The notes beneath the pieces were generated by a model. The model was not told the origin of the DNA and ran no database searches. It saw nothing but the letters and a program-made list of their open reading frames with translations. Shown in pieces: positions 46,075 through 56,896 of a DNA stretch of 64,000 bases (positions within the stretch are counted from its first letter, which is position 1; the number at the start of each line of letters is the position of its first letter). The stretch is from Cordilura impudica (taxonomy: Eukaryota; Arthropoda; Insecta; Diptera; Scathophagidae), in assembly GCA_963682025.1 (NCBI GenBank), contig OY821521.1:49332307-49396306 (forward strand). Reading direction: 5' to 3'. The position numbers and the translations under genes are program-made.

Positions 46075-46740
46075 AGAGTGTTAAATTCGGCTATGCCGAA
46101 TCTTTAATACCTCCACCTGGGGGTTTCCGTTTACATTAATATCTGGACTTATTGCACTATTTATTACAAATATAAACAAAATATTTTAAAAAATTAAATA
46201 ATTTGATAAACTTTATACTAAATTTAAACAAGAAACACACTGAATTTTTAACATTTTTTTTAAGGTATCTTGGTACAATGATATCCGATTTTATTATTTA
46301 TCCTACAGACCAGTGGTGTATTCTATTTTTTGATTTTTGGTGTAAGCTTGCTGGTCACCCTTATTAAAAAATTAAAACAATTTCTTCTTGTTTTTATTTG
46401 TGTTGCCCTACGTTTCCACACTTGGTTTGTGTCCTCTTCGGGCGACTTATATTATTTTTGTTTCTAATAGTCAGTGTTTTCCTCATCATCTTTTTGGTTT
46501 GTTTTTTTAAAATTCTATCCGATTTGCCCCATTCTAAATACCAACCTGCTCGAAATAATGACAACAATATTATCCTAAGTAAACCAGGTAAATGGTTTAT
46601 TTTGTAACTTAGTCTGCTTTCAACAGACAGATGGACATGTACTTTATGGGGTTAAAAATTCACTTTTCGAGACGTTACAAACGGAATGATAAACTGATAT
46701 ATACCCTCCGCACAGTGGTGTGGAGGTCATAAAAAGAAGA
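46075..46740 (+). repeat. TTCGGCTGTGCCGAA family repeat (copy 2)
   Basis: GAGTGTTAAATTCGGCTATG-CCGAA, then CCTCCACCTGGGGG, ending ATATACCCTCCGCACAGTGG and GTGTGGAGGTCATAAAAAG. It starts about 200 bp after the kenny stop codon. The open frame at 46398-46607 has no support as a gene. Confidence 0.65.
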
Positions 46741-47042
46741 AATTATTCCTTCAATATCAAGGCCTAAACAGACCAATGACGGACATGGCCAGAACAACTC
46801 GAGGTGTTTTTATTTAAAGCATGGGACCTTGCTCAATGTTTACTTGATTTAAACATCAAAAAATTATACATATATGTATGTATACTAAGCATATTTCTTC
46901 CAGAAAAAAAAAAAAAAAACAAAATCAAACAAAAAAAGAACTCATTGAAAAATGATTTAAAAAAAATACTTTTTTAATTAAATATTTTTTCATTTGTGTA
47001 AAAATACTCATATATAGAAGTTTATTTATATAACTTAAACTA

Positions 47043-47460
47043 TTATTAACAAGTGATAGCGTTAAATTCGGCTGTGGCGAATATTTGATACCCTCCTCCT
47101 GGGTCGTAAACTCAATATTACAACCAATGTTGGTACAGCTACTACTTTAAAACTGTTGGCGACACCGAAACCTTAAATTCCAATAGCAATTAAATTTAAA
47201 GTTAATTTATTTTCTTGTTGGTCAGTTTCTATTGCAATTTCTTGTTTTTATAAACACAATGATCATGTCTTCTATAGAAATAATTACTCTCTGAAAAAAT
47301 TCAGTACTTTTCTCTTACTGAGTAGAAAACCTATTTCGTAAGTACTTCATAGAAAGAACAATGAAATTAATTATAGTAATTTATATTATAATACCCAAAG
47401 TTTGATAATTCTTGACTAAAAGTTTCCAGGTATTAATATTAAAAAACGCAATTTTTTAAA
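47043..47460 (+). repeat. TTCGGCTGTGCCGAA family repeat (copy 3)
   Basis: AACAAGTGATAGCGTTAAAT then TCGGCTGTGGCGAATATTTG and ATACCCTCCTCCTGGG. The interior parallels copy 1 (TTTTCTTGTTGGTCAGTTTC, GTACTTCATAGAA). Confidence 0.65.
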
Positions 47461-47809
47461 ATATTTTTATCTGAATTAAATTAAATTTTTTCTTAATTAA
47501 GGGTACTTTTTTAAAAAAATTTACTTTTTTTATGACTTTTTCAAATGGTAATTTTTTTTAAATAGGGTACTTTTTGTTTTTCTTTCTTAAAGCCCATTTA
47601 CATGATACCGCTCAGTCGTATGATTGTTCGACATAAAAATACGGTGAAATTCATAGGACTATCATAAAGTCGTACCGACATTATTTTTGCATACTTGGCC
47701 ATTTAAACCATCGCACTCAAGTCTTATGAAAACAGCTGTTTAGAATAACAAAGAAAACAAAAAAAAATATTTTCAATTTAGGCGCGTTGTTATCAAAAAA
47801 AAAATAAAA

Positions 47810-50800
47810 AATCATGTGAGTCCGATCACAGGGTAGATGTGTAAACATCTAGTAATTAAAGATTTTTTTATGGCATTTTTTCAAAATCAAACAGAAAGCG
47901 TTATCTATGTATCACTTATAGCAATCAACTGCAGGGGGTCTACTAATATAAAAATATTTATTATTTCAATCGGTGAATTTTTTCGTTTTTTATTTTTCGT
48001 TTTTGAATTCGCATTTTTATTTTTAATTTTTCATATTCCATTTTTTGTCATTTTAATTTTTTATTTTTCTTTTTTCATTTTTTATTTCGCATTTTTAATT
48101 TTTCATTTTTTATTTTCAATTTTTCGTTTTTTATGTTCAATTTTTCTTTTTTAATTTTTCATTTTTATTTTTCATTTTCCATTTTTTATTTGTCATTTTT
48201 CATTTCTTATTTCGCATTTTTCATTTTTTATGTTAAATTTTTCATTATTTTTTTATATTTTTAATTTTTCTTTTTTTATGTTTAATTTTTCATTTCTAAT
48301 TTTTCGTTTTTTAATTATTTTTCGTTTTTTATATTTCATTTTAATTTATTTTCGTTTTTTACTTTCTATTTTTAATTTTTCGTTTTTCCTTTTTTATTTT
48401 TAATTATTTATTTTTCATTTTAAATTTTTTATTTTGCATTTTTGATTTTTCACTTTTCAGTTTTCATTATTAATTTTATATTTTTCATTTTTCGTTTTTA
48501 ATTTTTTATTTTTCGTTTTTTATTTTTCATTTTTAATTTTCATTTTTTATTTTTCATTTTTAATTTTTTATTTTTGATTTTTCGTTTTTTATTTTTCATT
48601 TTTTATTTTTCATTTTTATTTTTAATTTTTCATTTTTAATTTTCATTTTTTATTTTTCATTTTTCATTTTCACTTTTTATTTTTCAGTTTTAATTTTTTT
48701 ATTTTTCAGTTTTAATTTTTTTTATTTTTCAGATAATATTTTTCATTTCTAATATTTTATTTTTCATTTTTATTTTTAATTTTTTAATTTTCATTATTTA
48801 GTTTTAATTTTCATTATTTATTTTTCATTTAAAATTTTTCGTTTTGTTATTGTTATGTATTGTTGATCTGTATTGGAATAATTAGTCATTTATTGTTCGG
48901 TTTAAGATTATTTATATATTTTTCTAGTGAAAGAAAGATAATAATTTTTGTAACGTAAGAGAAATATTGGAAAAAAAATTGAAGACAGCGCTAGATGGAG
49001 TAGCTACTTTCGCACAAAGCGACTTGTTCATCGTCAGCATCCTTCTGCCTATTACTTCAACTCGTACTTAATCAACTATTTAATTCAACATTTGAAAGAA
49101 AATAACATGAGAAACGTTTTTCTTTTTATATACGAGAGTTTGTACGAACAAGCTGAGCTTTTCCAATTTTTAGCTTTCTCTTCATTAACATAGCCAGATC
49201 AATTACAAGTCTTGTAATGTGAACAGCTCTTTGTTTTTGCCATTGTCCTCTAGATGGAACGAAATGGCATGTGAAATCTTAACAGATTACATAAATGCAT
49301 TGTACCTCATGTGTTGTATGTTATTGTTATGTATTGTTGATCTGTATTGGAATAATTAGTCATTTATTGTTCGGTTTAAGATCATATATATATTTTTCTA
49401 GTGAAAGAAAGATAATAATTTTTGTAATGTAAGAGAAAGAGCTGTTCACATTACAAGACTTGTAATTGATCTGGCTATGTTAATGTAGAGAAAGCTAAAA
49501 ATTGGAAAAGCTCAGCTTGTTCATACAAACTCTCGTATATAAAAAGAAAAACATTTCTCATGTTCTTTTCTTTCAAATGTTGAGTTAAATAGTTGATTAA
49601 GCATGAGTTGAAGTAATAGGCAGAAGGATGCTGACGATGAACAGGTCGCTTTGTGCGAAAGTAGCTACTCCATCTAGCGCTGTCTTCAATTTTTTTCTAA
49701 TATTTCTCTTACATTTCAAAAATTATTATCTTTCTTTCACTAGAAAAATATATAAATGATCTTAAACCGAACAATAAATGACTAATTATTTTTCGTTTTT
49801 CATTCTTTAATTTTTTATTTTTCACTTTTTAATTTTTAGTTTTCCTTTTTTGTTTTTCATTTTTCGTTTTTAATTTTTTATTTGTCATTTTTTAATTTTT
49901 TATTTTTTTTTTTCATTTTTTATTCCGCATTTTTAATTTTTTATTTTTAATTTTTTATGATTAATTTTTCATTTTTTATTTTTAATTTTTCGTTTTTCAC
50001 TTTTATTTTTAATTTTTTATTTTTAATCTTTAATTTTTTTATTTCAATTTTTTATTTTTAATTTTTCGTTTTTTATTTTTAATTTTTCATTCAATTTTTT
50101 ATTTTTCATTTTTAATTTTTCGTTTTTCATTTTTTATTTTTAATTTTTTATTTCTCATTTTTTATTTTTCCTTTTTTAATTTTTTATTTTTCATTTTTCG
50201 TTTTTCCTTTTTGATTTTTATTTATTTTTCATTTTTTATTTTTCATTTTTAATGTTAATTTTTCTTTTTTTATTTTTAATTTTTTATTTTTCATTTTTAA
50301 TTTTTCATTTTTCGTTTTTCATTTCTTTTTTCATTTTTCGTTTTTCCTTTTTTATTTTTCATTTTTCGTTTTTTATTTTTCATTTTTTATTTTTAATTTT
50401 TTATTTTAAATTTTTTATTTTTCATTTTTTAATTTTTCATTTTTTATTTTTCAGGTTTCATTTTTTTATTTTTAATTTTTAATTTTTTATTTTCTTTTTT
50501 CATTTTTCATTTTTCGTTTTTCCTTTTTTATTTTTAATTTTTTATTTTAAATTTTTTATTTTTCATTTTTAATTTTTCATTTTTCGTTTTTCATTTATTT
50601 TTCTTTTTTATTTTTCATTTTTCGTTTTTCCTTTTTTATTTTTTATTTTTCATTTTTCGTTTTTTATTTTTCATTTTTTTTTTTAATTTTTTATTTTAAA
50701 TTTTTTATTTTTCATTTTTTAATTTTTCATTTTTTATTTTTCAGGTTTCATTTTTTTAATTTTAATTTTTAATTTTTTATTTTTCTTTTTTCATTTTTTA

Positions 50801-52115
50801 TTTTTAATTTTTCGTTTTTCATTTTTTATTTTTAATTTTTTATTTCTCATTTTTTATTTTTCTTTTTTTAATTTTTTATTTTTCATTTTTCCTTTTCGAT
50901 TTTTATTTATTTTTCATTTTTTATTTTTCATTTTTAATGTTAATTTTTCTTTTTTTATTTTTAATTTTTTATTTTTCATTTTTAATTTTTCGTTTTTCAT
51001 TTTTTATTTTTCTTTTTTCATTTTTCGTTTTTCCTTTTTTATTTTTCATTTTTCATTTTTCGTTTTTTATTTTTCATTTTTTATTTTTAATTTTTTATTT
51101 TAAATTTTTTATTTTTCATTTTTTAATTTTTCATTTTTTATTTTTCAGGTTTCATTTTTTTATTTTTAATTTTTAATTTTTTATTTTCTTTTTTCATTTT
51201 TCATTTTTCGTTTTTCCTTTTTTATTTTTAATTTTTTATTTTAAATTTTTTATTTTTCATTTTTTAATTTTTCATTTTTTATTTTTCAGGTTTCATTTTT
51301 TTATTCTTAATTTTTCGTTTTTTAATTTTCATTATTTATTTTTCATTTTTATTTTTTTATTTTTCATTTTAAATTTTTCGTTTTTCATTTTTTAATTTTT
51401 TATTTTTCACTTTTTAATTTTCAATTTTCATTTTTTTATTTTTTCTTTTTCGTTTTCGGTTTTCATTTTTCGTTTTTCACTTTTATTTTTAGTTTTTTAT
51501 TATTAATTTTTCATTTTTTTAATATTAATTTTTTATTTTTCCTTTTTTATTTTTATTTATTTTTCATTTTTTATTTTTAATTTTTCGTTTTTAATTTTTT
51601 ATTTTTAATTTTTTATTTTTCATTTTTAATTTTTCATTCAATTTTTAATTTTTTATTTTTCATTTTTCCTTTTTTATTTTTCATTTTTAATTTTTAATTT
51701 CTTATTTTTCATTTTTCGTTTTTTATTTTTAATTTTTATTACCATTTTTTATTTTTCATTTTTTAATTTAAATTTTTAAATTTTAATTTTTCATTTTTAA
51801 TTTTTCATTTTTCATGTTCCATTTTTTTATTTTTAATTTTTTATTTTTCCTTTTTATTTTTAATTTTTCATTTTTATTTTTTTATTTTTCATTTAAAATT
51901 TTTCGTTATTCATTTTTAAATTTTTTATTTTCACTTTTTAATTTTCAGTTTTCATTTTTTTATTTTTAATTTTTCGCTTTTCGTTTTTTATTTTTCATTT
52001 TTAATTTTTTATTTTTCATTTTTTATTTTTCAGTTTTCATTTTTTATTTTTCATTTCTAATATTTAATTTTTTTTTCATTTTTCACTTTTAACACTTCAG
52101 TTTTAATTTTTTATT
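47810..52115 (-). repeat. Inverted partner of the intron-1 array element, split by FB2
   Basis: 47810-47960 is the inverse of the right flank of the element at 28366-30735. About 3.2 kb of TTTTTCATTTTTTATTTTTA-type array follows (47985-48840 and 49790-52115). The far flank is not found, so the element is truncated there or degraded. The plus-strand [12 protein letters not shown] open frames are array artefacts. Confidence 0.75.
48845..49790. mobile_element. Foldback element FB2 (LTR-like arms in inverted orientation)
   Basis: Arms 48878-49232 and 49437-49789 are about 350-bp inverted copies with few differences, for example GACAGCGCTAGATGGAGTAG and its inverse. The spacer contains a direct duplication of the first 110 bp (48846-48955 repeated at 49322-49433, starting TGTTATTGTTATGTATTGTT). 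The TG-start and TATA-like TTTTTATATACGAGAG hint at retrotransposon LTR origin. Confidence 0.75.
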
Positions 52116-52153
52116 TATGTATTTATTATTAAAAAATGTTTTAACAAAAACTG

Positions 52154-52336
52154 TCAAACGTGAATCTGAAACACGGATGGAGCGCCAGAATGCAAGCGGT
52201 TAGCGTTATCATCGATGGGCTAGAGGATGTAGTAGAACTATTAGAAAAATTAGCGGAGGACAATACCACTAGAAGTGAAAGCGAAATGTCTCGCATTATG
52301 AAAAGCGTTCTTGATCGTTTCCAACAAGAAATATGA
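52154..52336 (+). pseudogene. hAT-type (ZMYM1-like) transposase fragment
   Basis: A short plus-strand frame reads NLKHGWSARMQAVSVIIDGL followed by EDVVELLEKLAEDNTTRSES. It resembles the TRWSAR..A....gyeeileaLeeiaeD stretch of ZMYM1-type hAT transposases. A TGA follows and there is no partner exon. Similarity was judged from memory of the family, with moderate certainty. Confidence 0.5.
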
Positions 52337-52409
52337 ACACGATTTACACGATTAAGTGACCTTAATTGTGCCCCGGGCATGAGCTATGTTCGCTACGCCA
52401 CTGTCTGCC

Positions 52410-52555
52410 GTAGTCCCCGGACCATAACCCGATCAAGCATCTGTGGGAAAATCTTGACAGAAAAATAAGTCGAAGGGCTATTTCAAGGAAGGCAAAAAAA
52501 AATCGTCGAGTCGATGCCTAGAAGACTAAATGAGATGCTTAAGGTCAAATGAATA
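52410..52555 (+). pseudogene. Tc1-like transposase C-terminal fragment
   Basis: Frame with RSPDHNPIKHLWENLDRKIS, the SPDxNPIE.LW context of the third catalytic residue in Tc1 enzymes, then a VESMPRRLNEMLKVK-like tail in another frame. Truncated and frameshifted. Confidence 0.65.
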
Positions 52556-52832
52556 TAAACCAAATATTATTAAAATTTACTTTTTGTATTGAAGTTCTAT
52601 TGCCTTTTGTTTGCTGTTGACTAAAGCCAAATGAGCTTTATCAATTTCTGTAGGCTATCTAAAGAAGCCTTTAAAAATTTGTTGTCTTGTTGTCCCTGTT
52701 ATGAGGGAGTCCATTTCACCTACCACACGGCAATTGAGTTGTAAAAAAATATAAAGATTGGTAAATTAATTAGTTCGTCTTGTTATATTTCAGTCTGTTG
52801 ATAACTCGTATACTGACCTTTGCATATAAATA
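52556..52832. other. Short intergenic stretch, no gene recognised
   Basis: No repeat family or coding signal recognised. Confidence 0.4.
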
Positions 52833-53152
52833 CTAGCAGATTCCAGCACTCGAAATTCGAGTGCAATTTCTAGGCAACTTTATTTTTCAACTTAGCCAAT
52901 TCATAAACCAACACTTTTTTGGTTTATTATTGTGAACGAAGAGAAACACATTAACAAATTAAATAAACAGAAACATAGCATATGTATTATTTTATGTATG
53001 TGTTAGTAACAATTTTAAATGCAATTTACTCAAAATAAAGGAAAATATTTAAAAATCTGGAAAACAGCTAAAAAGAAATACCTTTCAAATAATATACGTT
53101 TGATCAAAATCGGGATAAAACAGTAAAACAAAACATCGGTCACAAGAAATCG
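52833..53152 (-). mobile_element. Helitron-like element, 5'-truncated (copy 15)
   Basis: The 3' terminus CTGCTAG|T (inverse at 52833-52840) with palindrome CTCGAAATTCGAG. It is cut off at CGATTTCTTGTGACC where a TATACCC repeat begins. Confidence 0.75.
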
Positions 53153-53154
53153 TA

Positions 53155-53640
53155 GTTTGGGTATAATGACTTTATGCTGCTGTTTGTAACTACCAAAAAT
53201 ATTTGACCTAGACCCATCTTTTATTATACTGATCGACTCTGAATCACTTTTTGAATCGATTTAACAATGTCCGTCCGTCCGTCTGTGTGTCCATGTATAC
53301 CTTGTAATCAAACTACAGGTCGCAAATATGAACATATTTTGATGAAATTTGATGTAAAAACTTTTATCGGCCATAGCATGAACGTTATTTCAATTGGTGA
53401 AATTCGGTCCATGTTCAAACCTAGTCCCCATACAAATGACCCCTATGAAATTGCCATAAGATCCAAATTATCATATAGATCTCAGTCAAATTGGGTTTGT
53501 ATGTGTTTATTATATTCAGTAATCCAAAAATAATCCCTATAGGACAATTCTTAGTCATATGCCCCATATGGAGATGCTTCCCGATCTTTACTTAAATCTA
53601 TCAAAAAACAAACGAATTATTTTTTTAATTAAACAATTTG
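53155..53640 (+). repeat. TATACCC family repeat, partial (copy T5)
   Basis: AGTTTGGGTATAATGACTTT, GTCCGTCCGTCTGTGTGTCC and ACCTTGTAATCAAACTACAG. Lacks its TATACCC start and its palindromic end. Abuts the Helitron fragment. Confidence 0.7.
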
Positions 53641-53761
53641 TGTAAAAATGCTCGTGTATAAAAGTTTATTTAACTTAAAATATTTTAAAAAAAGATGAAA
53701 CAAAAAGCAATAACAAAATTGGAATAATATAAAGTAGCGCATAAAATTTTAATAAATGCAA

Positions 53762-53847
53762 TTATAGCTTGCTGATTATAGAAGGAGCTAAAGTCCAAAC
53801 TCGTTGTATATCTTGATTAGCCACTAAATTATTTAAAATACGCAAAT
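53762..53847 (-). CDS. Tysnd1: Tysnd1 exon 5 (PTS1 tail SKL)
   Basis: Acceptor TTTTGCTTTTAG. Encodes DLRILNNLVANQDIQRVWTL and ends SIISKL, then TAA. The SKL confirms the splice prediction and the peroxisomal assignment. Confidence 0.9.
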
Positions 53848-55578
53848 CTAAAAGCAAAATAAATCAACAATTATGAATTTAAAACAGGTTATCAAACGAG
53901 AGAAGAAAAAAAACAAACCATTTGTTTTAGCGTAATCCACTAAAATGGAACGTATAGCTATAATGGGTACAGCACTATTGATATTTGGATAAACAACATT
54001 ATCCATTTTTATATTGGACACACATATACCCATAATGCAACCCTGTTCATCGAACATGGGACCACCACTTTGGCCAGCCTGTACACAACCATCAGACATT
54101 ATGGCAGCTGGGGTATATTTGATAATACGACCTTGGAATATGGAAGGATTAAAATCATATTTCAAATTGAAATTGACGAAATATGGAAAGCCAGCATTGT
54201 AAACCGTTTGACCCAAGATGGGTTTAGCTTGAGTCAAGCGCACACAATAGCGTTCAGGAATGTTAGTAGGCGTCGAAAGTAAGGCCACATCAAAGGCGGT
54301 ATCAAAGTGGGGATTACGCCAAAGAACATTAGCTTCAAATTCACCATCAACACCACGACAATTTACTCGAGAGTTTTCCTTAAATTAAAATTAAGTTTGA
54401 TATTTACAAAAACCCTTTTAAAATGTTTTTAAATTACCTGGAAAACCACATGGGAACAGGTTAAAATAAATTTCTTATTTTGTACTTTCACAAAAGTACC
54501 AGTACCCTGATTACCTCCGGCCTCTATAACCACCATAGAACGTTCCCCTTGAATATAAAAAATTGTTATATAAAAATGTTCGTTTTTCATTTTCAAAGCT
54601 TACAAGCAAAATTTGATGGTTCTCTCGGTAGCATAATTGTGGTAATCTTAATACCCAGCTGCTGCATAAAATCTCGTAATAAATGTGCAAAATTAGCGGC
54701 CATAGTCATGTGCAGATTTTCATTGTTACGTTGAAATGCCGTGCTAATTATAAGGCCAATTAAACGTCTAATATAAAGGAAATTATAAAAAGCATAAAGT
54801 AACTATCAAATGAGCTCATGCCTTACAATTTATTATTAAACACCGCTGATCCTTCGCAACCCAAAGGTAAATTGTTGGACAAAACAAACAATGAGCCATC
54901 CTTGCCCATAACATTTGAAATTTTACCAATACTTATGGTCTTATAGAAATTTTCCATACCAAAGGGAGTGCACATAGTCAAAACATCATCCAAGGGTCTA
55001 ATCGGCAACAAATATCTCAAATAATGAGCGATATGCAACAAAAATCTTTCAAATTTCTCCGGTGACTCTGAAGCTTTGCCGGGTCGCATTGTCAAAATCA
55101 AAAATGAAGTTAATAACACTTCATTGTGATCTTTAGTTGAGGATTCATTTAATGTTATAGAATTTAACATTTTATGCAAATTTCTAGATATCTCTTTGGA
55201 GCTAAAGACATACAGAAGTTTAGCACGATATCGTGTTAAAATATGAGGAACATTAGCATTGCGCTCTTTCACAGTTACAGGTAACTTACGTCGGTCGAAG
55301 GTTACCTGATAACTTAGCGAATTTAAATGTTGGGCCTCTTCACTTTCCGAATCCTGGGCATTTATCAATTTACATTGTTGTAATTTGTGTATAATTTTTG
55401 TACTGGCACACACATTTTCATTGGTATGATCGGCAACAAATGGTAAAATTGGTCGGACATACGGCTGTAGTATACAGCCTGAAGTGATGATAATTTCATT
55501 ATTAATTATGATTGCTGATTGTTTAGCATTGGGATGATTGGTCACTTCCAATAAGGCATGACGTATTTTTAGTAACAT
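53762..55578 (-). CDS. Tysnd1: TYSND1-like peroxisomal processing protease (5 coding exons)
   Basis: Minus-strand exons 55578-54827, 54767-54604, 54547-54438, 54378-53919 and 53847-53762; all junctions are GT-AG and the frame is continuous, giving 523 aa. In mammals TYSND1 is the peroxisomal matrix trypsin-like protease that trims PTS2 leader peptides and some PTS1 enzymes. Here the protease domain shows ILTCSHVV (His338), HFDTAFDVALL (probable catalytic Asp372) and AGQSGGPMF (Ser446). The protein ends in SKL, a canonical PTS1 signal, which places it in the peroxisome. The N-terminal 300 residues are less conserved. The chosen ATG (MLLKIRHALLEV) follows a likely 5'UTR intron (GTGAGC at 55676, acceptor about 55608). 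Convergent with kenny. Confidence 0.92.
53919..54378 (-). CDS. Tysnd1: Tysnd1 exon 4 (catalytic Asp and Ser)
   Basis: Acceptor TTTAATTTAAG, donor ACAAATG|GTTTGT. Encodes the Asp and the GQSGGP serine motif and the NSAVPI substrate-side strand. Confidence 0.9.
54438..54547 (-). CDS. Tysnd1: Tysnd1 exon 3 (catalytic His)
   Basis: Acceptor TATATTCAAG, donor TTCCAG|GTAATT, 110 bases. Encodes WERSMVVIEAGGNQGTGTFV and FILTCSHVVF with the catalytic histidine. Confidence 0.88.
54604..54767 (-). CDS. Tysnd1: Tysnd1 exon 2
   Basis: Acceptor TTTATATTAG, donor TTGCTT|GTAAGC. Encodes RLIGLIISTAFQRNNENLHM and the linker to the catalytic domain. Not visible as an uninterrupted long frame because it is short. 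Confidence 0.85.
54827..55578 (-). CDS. Tysnd1: Tysnd1 exon 1 (residues 1-250)
   Basis: Ends AATAAATT|GTAAGG. Encodes the N-terminal, poorly conserved half of the protein, including LLPIRPLDDVLTMCTPFGME and GCEGSAVFN. The latter looks like a relic or regulatory protease-like fold (GxEGSxV). Confidence 0.85.
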
Positions 55579-55679
55579 CTTAATACTTCGTTCGCCTTTA
55601 GGTTTAGCTTGAATCAAATTATATACATAGATGAGAGATTAAATTGTATTATCAACAATAAAAATAATTTGCTCACCGT

Positions 55680-56029
55680 TTTTTTTTTTTGTAAACTTCT
55701 ATTAAAATTTTATCTTTGCATTAGGTCCATAGGTCTGTTAGTTGCTTTTGACTTTTTGCTGATGCTTGATAACTTAATGCATTTTTTATTTTTTTTTATG
55801 CAATTCGTTAATTTTTACTATTTTAATAACTGGAAGTTTTATTAAAGAAAAATCAAGAAACTTGTTAAATTAAGTGCAATTTCTTTGTTTTGTTTGTTTT
55901 CTTTATGATTTCTTTGTTTTATATTTTGCTAAACAAACAGTGTTGCCAAACGAACAGGAATAAAAGCAACTGAGAACCAAAAAATTTTTTTTATTAATAT
56001 TTCTAATGGTGTTTTTAATTGATATTAAT
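55680..56029. other. Upstream region of Tysnd1, no further gene seen
   Basis: Contains the probable 5'UTR exon and promoter of Tysnd1 (minus strand), with no clear TATA box. No other coding signal. Confidence 0.4.
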
Positions 56030-56595
56030 ATGCTGAGTACACACGATGGAACATTAAGAGAACCGTGCGAAAAAACATGTTTCCATTTTTAATACGGACG
56101 ATGGAACCAAAAACGAAACATCAGTTCTTTGTGTTTATTGAATATACTACTACTAAACAAATATACGCGGAAGGAAATAAATTTTATATTCAGCAATGGA
56201 ATTTGTAAAAATTTATAAAATATTATATTAATTTATAAATTTTTATATTAATTTATAAAATTCCTCAAATTTTCATTATCACTATTCATTATTATTAATA
56301 AAATTCTTCAAATTTTCATTATGTTAAATTTTCGTCATATTCGTCTCTTTTCTTTACTCCGATATACAAAACAATATTACAGCACGACTGCTTTCAATGA
56401 AATAAGAGAACAAAAATGGTATACATCGACGCAGACGATGGAACATTGAGTTTGGAAATAATATAACAAAATAATTTGATATTTGAGGAAGCAAAATTGA
56501 AACATGGATTTTGACATGAAACATTGCTACACACGATGGAACATTAACAGGAACCACGATGTTCCTGTTAATGTTCCATCATGTGTACTAAGCAT
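56030..56595. mobile_element. Terminal-inverted-repeat element with repeated ACGATGGAACATT motif
   Basis: The left end ATGCTGAGTACACACGATGG (then AACATTAA) and the right end, inverted ATGCTTAGTACACATGATGG (then AACATTAA), define a 566-bp element. The core ACGATGGAAC recurs at about 56042, 56098, 56437 and 56535. The right end is doubled into a hairpin (56530-56588). Non-coding; superfamily unknown. Confidence 0.7.
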
Positions 56596-56896
56596 AACAA
56601 TTTTTCTTATATATGACAATATTTTGTTATTTATAGTTTTGACTCGTCACCGGAAAATAGTGATATAAATTTGACGGATAAAAACTTTTAGAAGATCAAT
56701 TGAATATAATTTTGATTTTTGTTAGGAACTGCGGCTGACGTTTAAGTGAAGCAGACATACTTTTTTTAGCGCGGATTAAATTTTTATTAATTTTATTAAT
56801 TTTAAAGTTTTTATTTTTTTTTTTTTTAAACAAAAATACACTAGAAGTGTAGTTGTGCATTAAGTTGCAATTGTGGTACCAGTGCTCAGTCCAATC

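Noticed and set aside
47837..51176. Plus-strand [12 protein letters not shown] open frames
   Set aside because: Same artefact in the inverted array; no start context or domain.
52141..52380. 79-codon minus-strand frame (MPGAQLRSLNR...)
   Set aside because: It is the antisense shadow of the hAT-type transposase fragment on the plus strand.
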